Shown: positions 6,542 through 6,935 of the stretch, piece after piece
Numbering within the stretch: position 1 is the first letter of the stretch
Layout: every line of letters begins with the position of its first letter
Origin: Gammaproteobacteria bacterium
GTDB lineage: Bacteria > Pseudomonadota > Gammaproteobacteria > GRL18
Direction of reading: 5' to 3'
DNA length: 6,935 bases
NCBI GenBank assembly: GCA_030632625.1
Contig: DAOVUK010000167.1
Coordinates: 1 to 6,935 of the forward strand
Notes under the pieces: generated by a model
What the model was told of the DNA's origin: nothing
Database searches by the model: none
What the model saw: the letters and a program-made list of their open reading frames with translations, nothing else
Position numbers and translations under genes: made by a program

Positions 6542-6748
6542 GTGACTGATATCACTCATCTGAAAATTACCGGTATGAGCTGCGAACATTGTGTTAAGAG
6601 TGCTGCAAAGGCGCTTGAGGCAGTTGATGGTGTTGACAGTGTTGACGTTACTCTGGAGCCGGGTGGTGCGATCGTTTCAGGCAATGCGGATAAAGACCAG
6701 CTGATTGCAGCAGTCACCACTGCTGGTTATGAGGCAGAGCCTGCCTGA
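6542..6748 (+). CDS. copZ: CopZ-like copper chaperone
   Basis: This 68-residue protein is a single heavy-metal-associated domain of normal length. The Cu(+) site GMSCEHC has Cys14 and Cys17, preceded by Met12. It is followed by the usual first helix (VKSAAKALEAVDGV), the central strands and the closing AGYEAE segment. It should bind Cu(+) in the cytosol and pass it to the N-terminal domains or membrane entry site of CopA encoded just upstream. Translation starts at GTG behind a good ribosome site. The protein is acidic (several Asp and Glu, few Lys), unlike the more basic Atx1-type chaperones. A hairpin terminator overlaps the stop codon, making this the last gene of the copper operon. The alternative reading, a mercury-binding MerP-like protein, is less likely given the lack of a signal peptide and the CopA partner. 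Confidence 0.92.
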   Translation: MTDITHLKITGMSCEHCVKSAAKALEAVDGVDSVDVTLEPGGAIVSGNADKDQLIAAVTTAGYEAEPA

Positions 6749-6756
6749 TTTTGTTT
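6732..6756 (+). terminator. Rho-independent terminator overlapping the copZ stop codon
   Basis: AGGCAG (6732-6737), loop AGC, and CTGCCT (6741-6746) form a perfect six-pair GC-rich stem. It is followed by GATTTTGTTT. The right arm includes the first base of the copZ TGA, so the signal is embedded in the last codons. The stem is short but well formed. Confidence 0.6.
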
Positions 6757-6814
6757 ATATGGACAATATCAGAAACTGTTTCTTTTGGGGGACCGACCAA
6801 ATAGAGTAATTCAT

Positions 6815-6935
6815 CTTTACACTTGTAGGGGCGAATTCATTCGCCTGGATGTGAGTCTACAATCTCGCAAGGCGAATGAATTCGCCCCTACATATGATAG
6901 GCATTCTTTAAAGAACATGAATGTAAAGTGTAAAG
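6815..6935. repeat. Palindromic repeat element at the right window edge
   Basis: The core is a perfect 23-bp inverted repeat: 6824-6846 (TGTAGGGGCGAATTC...GCCT) and 6870-6892, with a 23-base loop. Outside it, CTTTACACTT (6815-6824) pairs exactly with AAGTGTAAAG (6926-6935), which is the last sequence in the window. The outer arm may therefore continue beyond the edge. Between the arms on the right lies a further 12-bp palindrome, TTCTTTAAAGAA (6904-6915). No protein is encoded. It is probably a non-autonomous dispersed repeat of the same style as those at 3352-3386 and 3463-3490. Confidence 0.65.

Noticed and set aside
6771..6787. AGAAAC/GTTTCT hairpin followed by TTTT
   Set aside because: The stem is AT-rich with almost no loop. 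The GC-rich hairpin at 6732-6746 is the better terminator.

Overview
The window looks like a chromosomal segment of a gammaproteobacterium with c-type cytochrome respiration. Pointers are a YheT-type hydrolase, a DUF2956 membrane protein (from memory a gammaproteobacterial family), a periplasmic dihaem cytochrome c and a proteobacterial-type CopA/CopZ copper pair. I cannot name a genus.

Layout. 1-483 is the 3' part of a CvfB-type S1/winged-helix RNA-binding protein, cut by the left edge. Facing it on the minus strand is a complete YheT-family alpha/beta hydrolase (617-1651). Between them lies an unlisted 5'-truncated remnant of a glutaredoxin-like gene (502-624), whose surviving end touches the hydrolase stop codon. 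From 1776 three plus-strand genes follow closely: a free-standing homologue of the archaeal ThrRS editing domain (1776-2195), a dihaem cytochrome c (2254-2916) and a DUF2956 protein (2936-3289). They may form one transcript; no functional link between them is obvious.

3290-3694 has no gene. It holds a nested palindromic element (3427-3557, with a perfect 28-bp palindrome at its core), a degenerate copy of a second palindromic repeat (3352-3386), and a 46-bp imperfect dyad containing a perfect TATAAT just before copA.

3695-6748 is a copper-efflux operon: CopA, a P1B-1 Cu(+) ATPase with two normal CXXC heavy-metal domains plus an apparent third that has lost its cysteines, then CopZ, a 68-residue copper chaperone. 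The expected division of labour is that CopZ buffers cytosolic Cu(+) and hands it to CopA for export to the periplasm. A hairpin terminator overlaps the copZ stop codon. The right end holds a large inverted repeat (6815-6935) of the same style as those before copA, running to the window edge.

The most interesting items are the bacterial stand-alone ThrRS-editing-like protein with replaced catalytic positions, the cysteine-free third HMA-like domain and hexapeptide-repeat linker of CopA, the glutaredoxin remnant, the dyad before copA, and the palindromic repeats on both sides of the copper operon. I did not find a clear new multi-gene system.
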